A stretch of 12,732 nt of DNA from an uncultured Peptococcaceae bacterium (GTDB lineage Bacteria; Bacillota; Peptococcia; Peptococcales; Peptococcaceae): positions 1-12,732 of the forward strand of contig CAUDRX010000055.1 of assembly GCA_958451915.1 (NCBI GenBank), read 5' to 3'. The first letter of the stretch is position 1; each line of letters starts with the position of its first letter. The notes under the pieces were generated by a model, which did no database searches, had not been told where the DNA came from, and worked only from the letters and a program-made list of their open reading frames with translations. The position numbers were made by a program, and so were the translations under genes. Positions 6,753 through 12,633 of this stretch are shown piece after piece.

Positions 6753-6944
6753 ATGTCCAGAAAATGCGATATTTGTGGTAAAGGTACTGCAACCGGCATG
6801 CAAGTTAGCCACTCTCATATCAGAAATAAGAAAACGTGGAAACCTAACATTCAGAAGGTTCGTGTTGTAGTTGACGGAACCCCTCAGAGATTGAATGTAT
6901 GCACCCGTTGCTTGCGTTCTAACAAAGTACAGCGCGCAAAGTAA
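6753..6944 (+). CDS. rpmB: 50S ribosomal protein L28 (zinc-binding form)
   Basis: 63 residues beginning MSRKCDICGKG, with SHSHIRNKKTWKPN near 19-32 and the end LNVCTRCLRSNKVQRAK. This is a textbook bacterial L28. Cys5/Cys8 and Cys50/Cys53 make the zinc ribbon of the C+ paralogue type. The ATG at 6753 is 7 nt after AAAGGAGG; a GTG one codon earlier is less likely because family members start at this Met. It is monocistronic, with its own promoter and a strong terminator. Base composition differs from the neighbours (more A, fewer C), as is common for highly expressed ribosomal genes. Confidence 0.98.
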   Translation: MSRKCDICGKGTATGMQVSHSHIRNKKTWKPNIQKVRVVVDGTPQRLNVCTRCLRSNKVQRAK

Positions 6945-6965
6945 TGTTGCCGAGATTACTCAAAA

Positions 6966-7029
6966 TAAATAAAAATAGGTCTATTGATGAGCATTGAATG
7001 TGCTCTTCAATAGACCTATTTTTATTTTT
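6966..7029. terminator. Two-way terminator between rpmB and the CPBP protease gene
   Basis: AAATAAAAATAGGTCTATTGA (near 6967-6987) pairs with the complementary arm ending at 7027, with an inner GAGCA/TGCTC stem. It is A-rich on the left and T-rich on the right, so it should work for rpmB on the plus strand and for the convergent gene ending at 7039. Confidence 0.93.
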
Positions 7030-7038
7030 CCCGACTCC

Positions 7039-7701
7039 TCAGAGGAAGCTCAGCGCTGCGTGAAGATATGTCACCAGCCAGAGAGAGTCTGTTTTTTTAT
7101 ATATGAGCGCCGCCAATGTACCAACGATGACACCAAAAACAGCCATCGGCAGTACTGCCCAAAGAGTCATCGTCCCATTCACGACCATGGCACGGATCCC
7201 ATAATGTGCGCCCCAGGCAAGCCCACTCAGGAGATAAGCAAGCCGTCCCAAGCCAGCATGATCCAGCCAGTTAAAAAAGATGCCGCGAAAGATCAGTTCT
7301 TCCAGGAGGCCCCCGATCACAAGCGCATGCAAGATCTCATAAGCCTCGACTGCACCGGCCGGTCTGCTCACATAGACTGCCGCGACAAAGACGCCTGCTC
7401 CTACTGCCATCCAGGCGATCTGCTTTTTCGTTCGCATGGCAAGCACAGCCATACTCTGCCGGCGCGCAAAGAGCAAACAGATGACAGCACTGCCAATTAG
7501 GAGCGGCACGTCGATATGCAGCACGATCATTGGCAGGAGTCTGCTGGAAACATTTGCAGAATCGATCATCAGACGTTGCTCATCTGCTGCAACGTAGACA
7601 CCATCGTATAATCCATATACAACCGCTAAGAAGAGTATCCACTTGATCAGCAGGCTTTTTGGCAGCTGTTTGAATCGTGTAAAATCTCCAATCTGTGTCA
7701 A
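7039..7701 (-). CDS. CPBP-family intramembrane metalloprotease (CAAX protease-like)
   Basis: 220 residues with about six hydrophobic segments, starting near 19-37, 55-78 and 95-111. The family motifs are in order: EELIFRG (Glu134, Glu135, Arg139), then GLAWGAHYG (His166) and TYLHAALSF (His214). These are the EExxxR, FxxxH-like and C-terminal His motifs of the Rce1/CPBP fold, although the Phe of motif 2 is replaced by Leu/Ala-type residues. Bacterial relatives include bacteriocin-immunity and membrane-protein processing factors; the substrate cannot be told. The start is taken as the TTG at 7701, which sits 9 nt after GGAGG within GGAGGTGAT; the ATG and GTG nearby are out of frame. The gene is preceded by a terminated RNA and probably needs read-through or a promoter in 7702-7782 that I could not identify. 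Confidence 0.88.
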   Translation of the reverse strand: MTQIGDFTRFKQLPKSLLIKWILFLAVVYGLYDGVYVAADEQRLMIDSANVSSRLLPMIVLHIDVPLLIGSAVICLLFARRQSMAVLAMRTKKQIAWMAVGAGVFVAAVYVSRPAGAVEAYEILHALVIGGLLEELIFRGIFFNWLDHAGLGRLAYLLSGLAWGAHYGIRAMVVNGTMTLWAVLPMAVFGVIVGTLAALIYKKTDSLWLVTYLHAALSFL

Positions 7702-7782
7702 ACCACATCACCTCCGGTTTTTTCTCCAGTGATCGACAGTATTTTACCGCAACTACCTGTGAGAAGCAATCGGAACACCTTC

Positions 7783-7822
7783 AAAAAAAGACGCGTGCCT
7801 GCGAAATCCCGCAGACACGCGC
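7783..7822 (-). terminator. GC-rich intrinsic terminator of the minus-strand RNA
   Basis: On the minus strand GCGCGTGTCTGCG pairs with CGCAGGCACGCGT (with one G-U pair) around a six-base loop, followed by seven Ts (7789-7783). There is no T tract on the plus-strand side, so it acts on minus-strand transcripts. Confidence 0.92.
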
Positions 7823-8036
7823 TATAATATTTCTCTTTTAGTTTCAATCTCATGCACCATCAGCAAACCTCATGGCGCATTTTTCTACAGTCGTTCGTTC
7901 ATTACTCACCAACTCGTGCACTGGGGTCGCTCTCAGCGAGCAAAGACATAGCCTTTCAATCTTGCATAGCGGTAAGCAATTTCATTAAGCAATTGCATTG
8001 AATGAAACAACGAAACGCCCCCTTCACTTCTTGATG
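7783..8036 (-). ncRNA. Candidate structured small RNA, class not identified
   Basis: About 250 nt from an extended -10 promoter to a strong terminator, with no convincing protein gene. The transcript contains GGGGGCG near its 5' end and a hairpin TTTCATT...AATGAAA near 8007-7980. It also has TCGCT/AGCGA (7939-7927) and a 9-bp stem ATGCGCCAT/ATGGTGCAT (7880-7852). A long-range pairing GTTTCATTC (8008-8000) with GATTGAAAC (7849-7841), 8 of 9 bases, could close the domain but competes with the first hairpin. No SRP (GGAAGGAAGC), tmRNA (GTTCGAATC), RNase P, T-box or common riboswitch core was found. 6S RNA or a raiA-like RNA remain possible. It could also be a leader for the CPBP gene that starts 81 nt past the terminator, but I favour an independent RNA. 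Confidence 0.65.
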
Positions 8037-8041
8037 GTCTT

Positions 8042-8050
8042 ATTATACCA
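8042..8050 (-). promoter_or_regulatory. Extended -10 promoter of the minus-strand RNA
   Basis: The minus strand reads TGGTATAAT: a perfect TATAAT with the upstream TGn. No good -35 is present at 16-18 nt, which is acceptable for extended -10 promoters. Transcription should begin near 8036. Confidence 0.7.
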
Positions 8051-8201
8051 CTTATCATCTCTATAAACCATATTATTTTATTACAATTCTGTCAAATTTA
8101 CTTCACATTGCGCTGAAACGCTTAACATTCAACTCATCTTTTCTTGAGCTTCACGACAATATCAGGGATTCCTTATTTTGTTGACAATCGACAAATCATT
8201 A

Positions 8202-8230
8202 TTGACGCTCACAGGTGCAAAATGTAATAT
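8202..8230 (+). promoter_or_regulatory. Likely promoter of mutY
   Basis: TTGACG (8202-8207), 17 nt, TAATAT (8225-8230), about 50 nt ahead of the mutY start. An imperfect inverted repeat TTGTTGA-CAA-TCGACAA lies just upstream at 8178-8194. The rest of 8051-8200 is AT-rich without another clear signal. Confidence 0.5.
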
Positions 8231-8281
8231 TATTCATAGTGGAAAACACAAAACCCTTGATATTCAGGAGGCGTTTGTATA

Positions 8282-9349
8282 ATGACTCTGTCGTTGCCTG
8301 CGGCAACATTTGCGGATAAGCTCCTGGACTGGTATGACCACAATCGTCGGATCCTGCCCTGGCGTGAAGATCCGACACCATATCATGTCTGGCTGTCAGA
8401 GATCATGCTGCAGCAGACCCAGGTCCAGACAGTCATCGCTTATTATGAGCGTTTTCTTAACGCTCTGCCGACGATCGACGCCTTAGCAGCCGTGGACGAA
8501 GATCGGCTCCATAAATTATGGGAAGGCCTTGGTTACTATTCCCGGGCAGATAATCTGCACAAAACAGCTAAGATCCTCATGCGATCCTATGAAGGCCAGC
8601 TGCCTGAAAGCTACAGCACGCTTCTGACCCTGCCTGGTATTGGTCCCTATACCGCCGGCGCCATCGCCTCCATCGCTTTTGGGGAACGCATCAGTGCTGT
8701 AGACGGAAACGTCCTGCGCATCCTCAGCCGCCTTTTGGCCTATGACGAGCCAGTCAATGTGACAGCCTCAGCCAAACCGCTCAGGGAACTGGCACAGGCT
8801 ATCGTCCCAGCTCATCGACCTGGTGATTTCAACCAGGCACTGATGGATCTCGGCGCCATGGTTTGCAGCGCCAATGGCGCTCCACATTGTGCAAACTGCC
8901 CTGTCGCTGCGCTTTGTGAAGCCAATGCCCGACAGATCGCTGCTTTTTTTCCTGTCAAAAGACCTAAAAAACCACGTACCGTGGAAATGCATACCATCGT
9001 TATCCTGCACGCCGGCCGTCGTATCTGGATCCGGAAACGCCCTAAAGGCCAGCTTCTCGCAGGACTCTGGGAATTTCTTGATCTACCCGGCGCCATCACA
9101 GAAGCTGCTGCTCTCACAACCAAACTCGAATCCTTGGGCATCAGCCCGCGAAACATCGACGACCTTGGCAAAGCCAGGCATGTCTTTACGCACAAGGAGT
9201 GGCATATGCAAGGCTGGCTGGTCGAATCTGCGGATCCTTCAATACCAATTGAAGGCCGCTGGGTCGATCTTTCTGCCCTTGAAACCACTTACGCGATGGC
9301 CGGCGCGATCTCTTATTACCGTCAACGATTGTTCAACCATTTGCTCTAG
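8282..9349 (+). CDS. mutY: MutY, adenine DNA glycosylase
   Basis: Removes adenine mispaired with 8-oxoguanine, preventing G-to-T changes. 355 residues. The HhH-GPD domain shows LSEIMLQQTQVQTV with catalytic Glu40, the helix-hairpin-helix LPGIGPYTAGAI at 117-128 and catalytic Asp141 in AVDGNVLRI. The Fe4S4 loop has Cys195, Cys203, Cys206 and Cys212; the first gap is seven residues where six is usual. The C-terminal NUDIX-like 8-oxoG recognition domain has KGQLLAGLWEF near 255-265 and FTHKEWHM at 302-309, the FSH-type loop that reads the lesion. The ATG at 8282 lies 10 nt after AGGAGG. The next gene begins 9 nt after its stop, so the two are co-transcribed. Confidence 0.96.
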   Translation: MTLSLPAATFADKLLDWYDHNRRILPWREDPTPYHVWLSEIMLQQTQVQTVIAYYERFLNALPTIDALAAVDEDRLHKLWEGLGYYSRADNLHKTAKILMRSYEGQLPESYSTLLTLPGIGPYTAGAIASIAFGERISAVDGNVLRILSRLLAYDEPVNVTASAKPLRELAQAIVPAHRPGDFNQALMDLGAMVCSANGAPHCANCPVAALCEANARQIAAFFPVKRPKKPRTVEMHTIVILHAGRRIWIRKRPKGQLLAGLWEFLDLPGAITEAAALTTKLESLGISPRNIDDLGKARHVFTHKEWHMQGWLVESADPSIPIEGRWVDLSALETTYAMAGAISYYRQRLFNHLL

Positions 9350-9358
9350 GAGGGCATC

Positions 9359-10600
9359 ATGATCAAATTTTTTACACGATTATTTATCGTTCTTGTCTGT
9401 GCGCTGTTCATAGTGGCAGGCGTTGGCTATGCCGCCTATCATTTTTTACCAACGGCACCAACCTCATCCGACGTGTCCAATGTTGATGAGGATGTACTCG
9501 AAGATGACACTTACAACATCCTGCTCTGCGGTGTAGACGGAAAACACGAGAACGCAGATACCATTGTTTTGGCAAGCTTCAATACAGAAAAGAAGACGCT
9601 CAAACTCCTGAGCATTCCCCGCGACACCTACAGCAATGTCGACAACCGCGGCATCCCTAAGATCAACGGCTCTTACAGCGTCGATCACAAAGGCAACATC
9701 GAGCAGACTATCCACGAAGTAGAGATGCTCACCAGCCTGCCGATCGATCGCTATGCGATCACAACTTTTGAAGGCTTCGAAAAAGCCATTGATGCTATCG
9801 GCGGTGTCGAGATGTACGTGCCGAGCGATCTTCAATACTCCGACCCCTACCAGGATCTTGAGATCGATCTCAAGCAGGGCGAGCAGGTCTTAGATGGTGA
9901 ACACGCTCTGCAGTTCGTACGTTACCGCGCCGGCTATGCCACCGGGGACCTGGGGCGTATCAATGCCCAGCAGCTCTTCTTCTCTGCCCTTGGCGACGAA
10001 CTCCTGAGCGCTTCGATCATCACCAAGGTGCCGGCATTGGCTAAAGTCGTCAGCGAAGAGATGGAAACAGACCTCACTGTCTCTGAAATGATCTGGTTCT
10101 TCAAACAGGCGCAGGGCATGTCCAGTGAGGATATCGAGATGTTCACCCTTCCGGGCACCCCAGACTATATCGATGAGCTTTCCTACTATATCCCATCTGA
10201 AAGCGGCATCATCGAGCTCATTAACAGTGAATTTATGGAAGATGGCAAACAGATTGACGCCACTGATCTCGATCTCGTGCCATTTGCCAGCTCCGTCGCC
10301 GACACTTCCAATACGGAAGAAATGCTCGAAAACGCCGGTATGGTCGATAATGGCTACGACACCAACGGTTCCTATGTAGGCAGCGGCGAAGGCGGGACCA
10401 CTTACGAAGGCTCTGGCGGCGCCTATGGGCCGCCTGCTGAGACAAACACCGGCAATAATTATCGTGACACAACCACAGAAGTTGTGCCGTCGCGTCCGAC
10501 CGTTGATGATGGCAGCGGTGCCACTATCACGCCAAGTGGTGACGGCAATAGTTCCGGAGGGAATAGCGGTGGCAGCGGCAACACTGCCTATGTTGAATAA
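9359..10600 (+). CDS. LCP-family (LytR-CpsA-Psr) cell-wall glycopolymer ligase
   Basis: Members of this family attach teichoic acids or other glycopolymers to peptidoglycan from a polyprenyl-phosphate carrier, outside the membrane. 413 residues: a signal-anchor helix at about 5-27, then an LCP domain at about 52-255. It contains LLCGVDG (Asp60), ADTIVLASF (Asp67), SIPRDTY (Arg88/Asp89), KINGSY (Lys101), FVRYR (Arg188, Arg190) and GDLGRINAQQ (Asp197, Arg200), the pyrophosphate and metal ligands. Residues from about 335 on are low-complexity Gly/Ser/Thr, probably a flexible extracellular tail. The ATG at 9359 follows AGGAGGG. Pairing with mutY looks like simple operon sharing. The particular polymer cannot be told. 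Confidence 0.94.
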   Translation: MIKFFTRLFIVLVCALFIVAGVGYAAYHFLPTAPTSSDVSNVDEDVLEDDTYNILLCGVDGKHENADTIVLASFNTEKKTLKLLSIPRDTYSNVDNRGIPKINGSYSVDHKGNIEQTIHEVEMLTSLPIDRYAITTFEGFEKAIDAIGGVEMYVPSDLQYSDPYQDLEIDLKQGEQVLDGEHALQFVRYRAGYATGDLGRINAQQLFFSALGDELLSASIITKVPALAKVVSEEMETDLTVSEMIWFFKQAQGMSSEDIEMFTLPGTPDYIDELSYYIPSESGIIELINSEFMEDGKQIDATDLDLVPFASSVADTSNTEEMLENAGMVDNGYDTNGSYVGSGEGGTTYEGSGGAYGPPAETNTGNNYRDTTTEVVPSRPTVDDGSGATITPSGDGNSSGGNSGGSGNTAYVE

Positions 10601-10606
10601 AATAAC

Positions 10607-10637
10607 GAAAGAGCGTCCCATGGGGTCGCTCTTTTTT
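10607..10637 (+). terminator. Intrinsic terminator after the LCP gene
   Basis: AAAGAGCG and CGCTCTTT form an 8-bp stem closed by a CCC/GGG-rich loop, ending in six Ts. It starts 7 nt after the stop codon. Confidence 0.93.
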
Positions 10638-10660
10638 GTGCCCGCCAACAGCAAAAATCT

Positions 10661-10689
10661 TTCACAACGTGTAAGAAATAAATTATAAT
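10661..10689 (+). promoter_or_regulatory. Promoter of the XRE/membrane-protein unit
   Basis: TTCACA (10661-10666), 17 nt, perfect TATAAT (10684-10689). The spacer contains TGTAAGAAATA (10670-10680), which recurs upstream of the next unit at 11699. A repressor bound there would block RNA polymerase, which would suit autoregulation by the downstream XRE protein. Confidence 0.8.
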
Positions 10690-10719
10690 AGACAAAGATT
10701 TGAAAGGAGGCGGGTATCC

Positions 10720-10944
10720 ATGGCAAAGAAAAGTAAATACGCATTCGAAAGCAAGATCCACGTCTACCGGGCGACCAAACGCATGAGCCAACAGGAACTC
10801 GCCGACCTCGTGGGCGTTTCGCGTCAGACCATTGTCCAGCTCGAACGCAATCGCTACAACCCATCGATGCTCCTTGCCTACAGCATCGCCCAGGTTTTTA
10901 ACGTTACCATCGAAGACCTTTTTGAATTTAAGGAGAATGACTGA
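10720..10944 (+). CDS. Small XRE-family (Cro/CI-type) HTH regulator
   Basis: 74 residues, a single HTH domain. After a short basic N-terminal extension, helices cover about 9-72, with the helix-turn-helix MSQQELADLVGVSRQTIVQLERNRYNPS (shown here as its parts MSQQELADLVGV and SRQTIVQLE) at about 23-50 and the common ending FNVTIEDLFEF. No sensor domain is present, so any signal would act through oligomerisation or a partner. The ATG at 10720 has AAAGGAGG upstream. The stop overlaps the next start (TGATG), so the regulator and the first membrane protein are translated together. Such small XRE genes paired with short membrane proteins are common in Bacillota, and control of this and the following unit is a reasonable inference. 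Confidence 0.92.
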   Translation: MAKKSKYAFESKIHVYRATKRMSQQELADLVGVSRQTIVQLERNRYNPSMLLAYSIAQVFNVTIEDLFEFKEND

Positions 10945-11276
10945 TGTTTGAAAAACTCGTACCTTTTCTGGATAATTCCAGCGTACTGAGAATGAACGCC
11001 CTTGTCGGTTTTGGGTTGCTCGCGCTCTTTTTACTCTACTTCTTCTCGAAAGAAGGGCGCGACGAACGCGGTCGCAAAGTCATTGCCACCAGCGCTCTCT
11101 GTGCATTTCTCGTGCTCTTTCTGGCGATGAACACGCTGGGCTATTTCTACGGCGGCAATAGCTGGGGGCTTGAAAACAGCACCCGCGCGCTGAACATCGC
11201 CCAATTCGCCTATTCATCCGTGCTCCTCACAGCCGACATCGCTATTCTCATCCTGCGCAATCGAAAAAATTTCTGA
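10944..11276 (+). CDS. Three-helix membrane protein with SKEGRDERGR loop (paralogue A)
   Basis: 110 residues, no named family recognised with confidence. Hydrophobic helices lie at about 18-34, 48-69 and 86-104. The first loop (34-44) is FSKEGRDERGR, strongly charged and probably cytoplasmic; the basic C-terminus RNRKNF would also be inside, placing the N-terminus outside. Starts with an ATG sharing one base with the XRE stop, with AAGGAG upstream. The DER-type charged loop after a helix, next to a small XRE gene, recalls small membrane proteins such as DUF2178, but I cannot confirm membership. The next gene is a clear paralogue, so the pair arose by tandem duplication and may form a hetero-oligomer. 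Confidence 0.78.
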   Translation: MFEKLVPFLDNSSVLRMNALVGFGLLALFLLYFFSKEGRDERGRKVIATSALCAFLVLFLAMNTLGYFYGGNSWGLENSTRALNIAQFAYSSVLLTADIAILILRNRKNF

Positions 11277-11288
11277 TAGGAGGCACCC

Positions 11289-11633
11289 ATGCTCGCAACG
11301 ATTTACGACTCCCCCATCTATCAGGCCATCTACAGCCTGATGGACAATGCCACCTTTGTCTGGGTCAATGCCATCGCCTGCATCATACTCATTGTTCTCT
11401 TTGCCCTCTATGCCTTTTCCAAAGAAGGCCGCGACGAACACGGACGCGCCATCATCGGAAGCGCCTGTCTCTGGGGATTATTGGCACTCTTTTTGCTAAT
11501 GAATCTCTTCGGTCAGTTCACCTGGACCATTCTCTCCAGTCCCTATGTCTTCACAAACGCTTACCGCCTCGTCTTCAACATTTATATGCTCGTTGTGCTC
11601 TGCGCTGTTGCCATTCTGCGCAAGTTGCGCTGA
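11289..11633 (+). CDS. Three-helix membrane protein with SKEGRDEHGR loop (paralogue B)
   Basis: 114 residues. Shares FSKEGRDE.GR.II.SA at 43-58 and LFL.MN..G at about 68-75 with the gene just upstream, and the same layout of three helices (about 24-43, 57-75 and 93-111). The remainder, including the N-terminus and the second loop, is quite diverged, so the duplication is not recent. The ATG at 11289 follows AGGAGG by 5 nt and lies 12 nt after the stop of paralogue A. A terminator follows immediately, so this ends the unit. Function unknown; the conserved charged loop is the likely functional site or contact with a cytoplasmic partner. Confidence 0.78.
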   Translation: MLATIYDSPIYQAIYSLMDNATFVWVNAIACIILIVLFALYAFSKEGRDEHGRAIIGSACLWGLLALFLLMNLFGQFTWTILSSPYVFTNAYRLVFNIYMLVVLCAVAILRKLR

Positions 11634-11638
11634 CCATT

Positions 11639-11668
11639 TTCACCAGCTCGCCATGCTGGTGTTTTTTT
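11639..11668 (+). terminator. Intrinsic terminator after paralogue B
   Basis: CACCAGC and GCTGGTG (11641-11661) form a 7-bp stem with a seven-base loop, followed by seven Ts. Confidence 0.94.
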
Positions 11669-11698
11669 CGCCTCTGAAGAGTGTTTTTTCATCCATAA

Positions 11699-11743
11699 TG
11701 TAAGAAATACTTTACTTCGCGTCAAAAATAGATTATACTTTAC
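11699..11743 (+). promoter_or_regulatory. Promoter region of the 96-residue membrane protein/DUF3267 unit
   Basis: TTTACT (11711-11716), 17 nt, TATACT (11734-11739). TGTAAGAAATA (11699-11709) abuts the -35 and is identical to the element in the XRE promoter. The nonamer ATACTTTAC occurs twice, at 11707-11715 over the -35 and at 11735-11743 over the -10, 28 bp apart. Confidence 0.65.
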
Positions 11744-11773
11744 CCAACAAATCAATTAAAGGAGTGGTTCATC

Positions 11774-12064
11774 ATGTTGCAAACCATCATCACTGTCGCC
11801 ATTATCCTCTCGGCCCTTGCCTCCTCGGGCTGGCTTTCACGTCGCGCACCAGAGCGCTGCCTTCGCATCCTCGCCCGCACTGCCGTGCTCAGCATCGGTG
11901 TCGCTATCGCTTTCTGCATTGCTCAGGCAGCAGCCGCCGCAGGATTTCTCACGCTGACCCTTGCCTACACACCACTGGACATTCTTTCGCTGCTCTGCAT
12001 CATTTACTGGCTCAGTTTTCTCACCAACAAGAGCAGTTATGCTGTTAACATCAAACGTCTCTAA
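11774..12064 (+). CDS. Small integral membrane protein, unknown function
   Basis: 96 residues with three hydrophobic helices at about 2-18, 36-60 (Ala-rich, containing QAAAAAG) and 68-84. The first loop has a basic cluster (SRRAPERCLRILAR, 22-35), which should be cytoplasmic; the C-terminus NIKRL is also basic. I recognise no family. The ATG at 11774 is 9 nt after AAAGGAG; an overlapping frame from the GTG at 11764 lacks a fitting ribosome binding site. Size and topology resemble the two paralogues upstream, but the SKEGRDExGR loop is missing. It is followed 38 nt later by the membrane metallopeptidase gene, with which it probably forms an operon. Confidence 0.72.
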   Translation: MLQTIITVAIILSALASSGWLSRRAPERCLRILARTAVLSIGVAIAFCIAQAAAAAGFLTLTLAYTPLDILSLLCIIYWLSFLTNKSSYAVNIKRL

Positions 12065-12102
12065 CACAAATTCCGGCCGCATCTGATCAGGAGGTAATCG
12101 TC

Positions 12103-12633
12103 ATGACCAGCCATGAACGTATCTTCACAAAAAGCCAGGCCATGGGCTATGGCGTACTCTGCGCACTCCCATTTCTCATTGTCACTGGTTGTCTCTACCG
12201 CTTTATACTGAGCGATCATGCCGATCAAATGATGCTCGGCGGCCTCTCGTTTTATGTGAGCTTCATTATCATCATCGTCGTCAGTGTCACACTCCACGAA
12301 CTTCTGCACGGCCTTGGCTGGATGCTCGCCGGACATTTGCGCTGGGCCGATATCCACTTTCATGTGAGTGCCATGATGCCAACGACCAATTGCAAGATAC
12401 CGTTCACCAAACGCGCCTATCTCACAGGCGTGCTGCTGCCCTTCATCGCACTCGGGCTGACGAGCCTTGCCGCCCTTTTGCTCCTCCCCGGCACGCTTAC
12501 TTTGCTTATTGCCCTCACTAATTTCACACTTGCAGGTGCCGATCTGCTCATCGCCCTATGCGTCATACGCGAGCCAGCCAATACCTGTTTCACAGGCCAT
12601 CCAACAATGGCTGGTTATTTGATAAGCAAATAA
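12103..12633 (+). CDS. DUF3267-like putative membrane zinc metallopeptidase
   Basis: 176 residues with four predicted membrane segments (about 14-34, 47-66, 106-128 and 130-155). TLHELLHGLGW at 64-74 contains the zincin HExxH motif (His65, Glu66, His69), at the end of helix 2. A later Asp147 in AGADLLIALCVI is a candidate third zinc ligand. The KIPFTKRAYLTGVLLPFIALGL segment (98-119) matches the pattern seen in DUF3267 proteins, which are related to site-2-protease-like membrane peptidases. The substrate is unknown. The ATG at 12103 follows AGGAGG with a short gap. It may act on, or together with, the small membrane proteins beside it; that is inference from order only. Confidence 0.82.
   Translation: MTSHERIFTKSQAMGYGVLCALPFLIVTGCLYRFILSDHADQMMLGGLSFYVSFIIIIVVSVTLHELLHGLGWMLAGHLRWADIHFHVSAMMPTTNCKIPFTKRAYLTGVLLPFIALGLTSLAALLLLPGTLTLLIALTNFTLAGADLLIALCVIREPANTCFTGHPTMAGYLISK

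Noticed and set aside
6994..7500. 168-codon plus-strand frame opposite the CPBP gene
   Set aside because: It begins inside the two-way terminator and is antisense to a protein with clear family motifs.
7783..8050. SRP RNA, tmRNA or RNase P RNA as identity of the small RNA
   Set aside because: The diagnostic cores (GGAAGGAAGC of SRP, the GTTCGAATC T-loop of tmRNA, the conserved RNase P core) are absent on both strands.
9890..10864. 324-codon minus-strand frame over the LCP gene and the XRE promoter
   Set aside because: It runs through a terminator and promoter of the plus-strand genes, has a low-complexity part that merely mirrors the Gly/Ser tail, and lacks a ribosome binding site.
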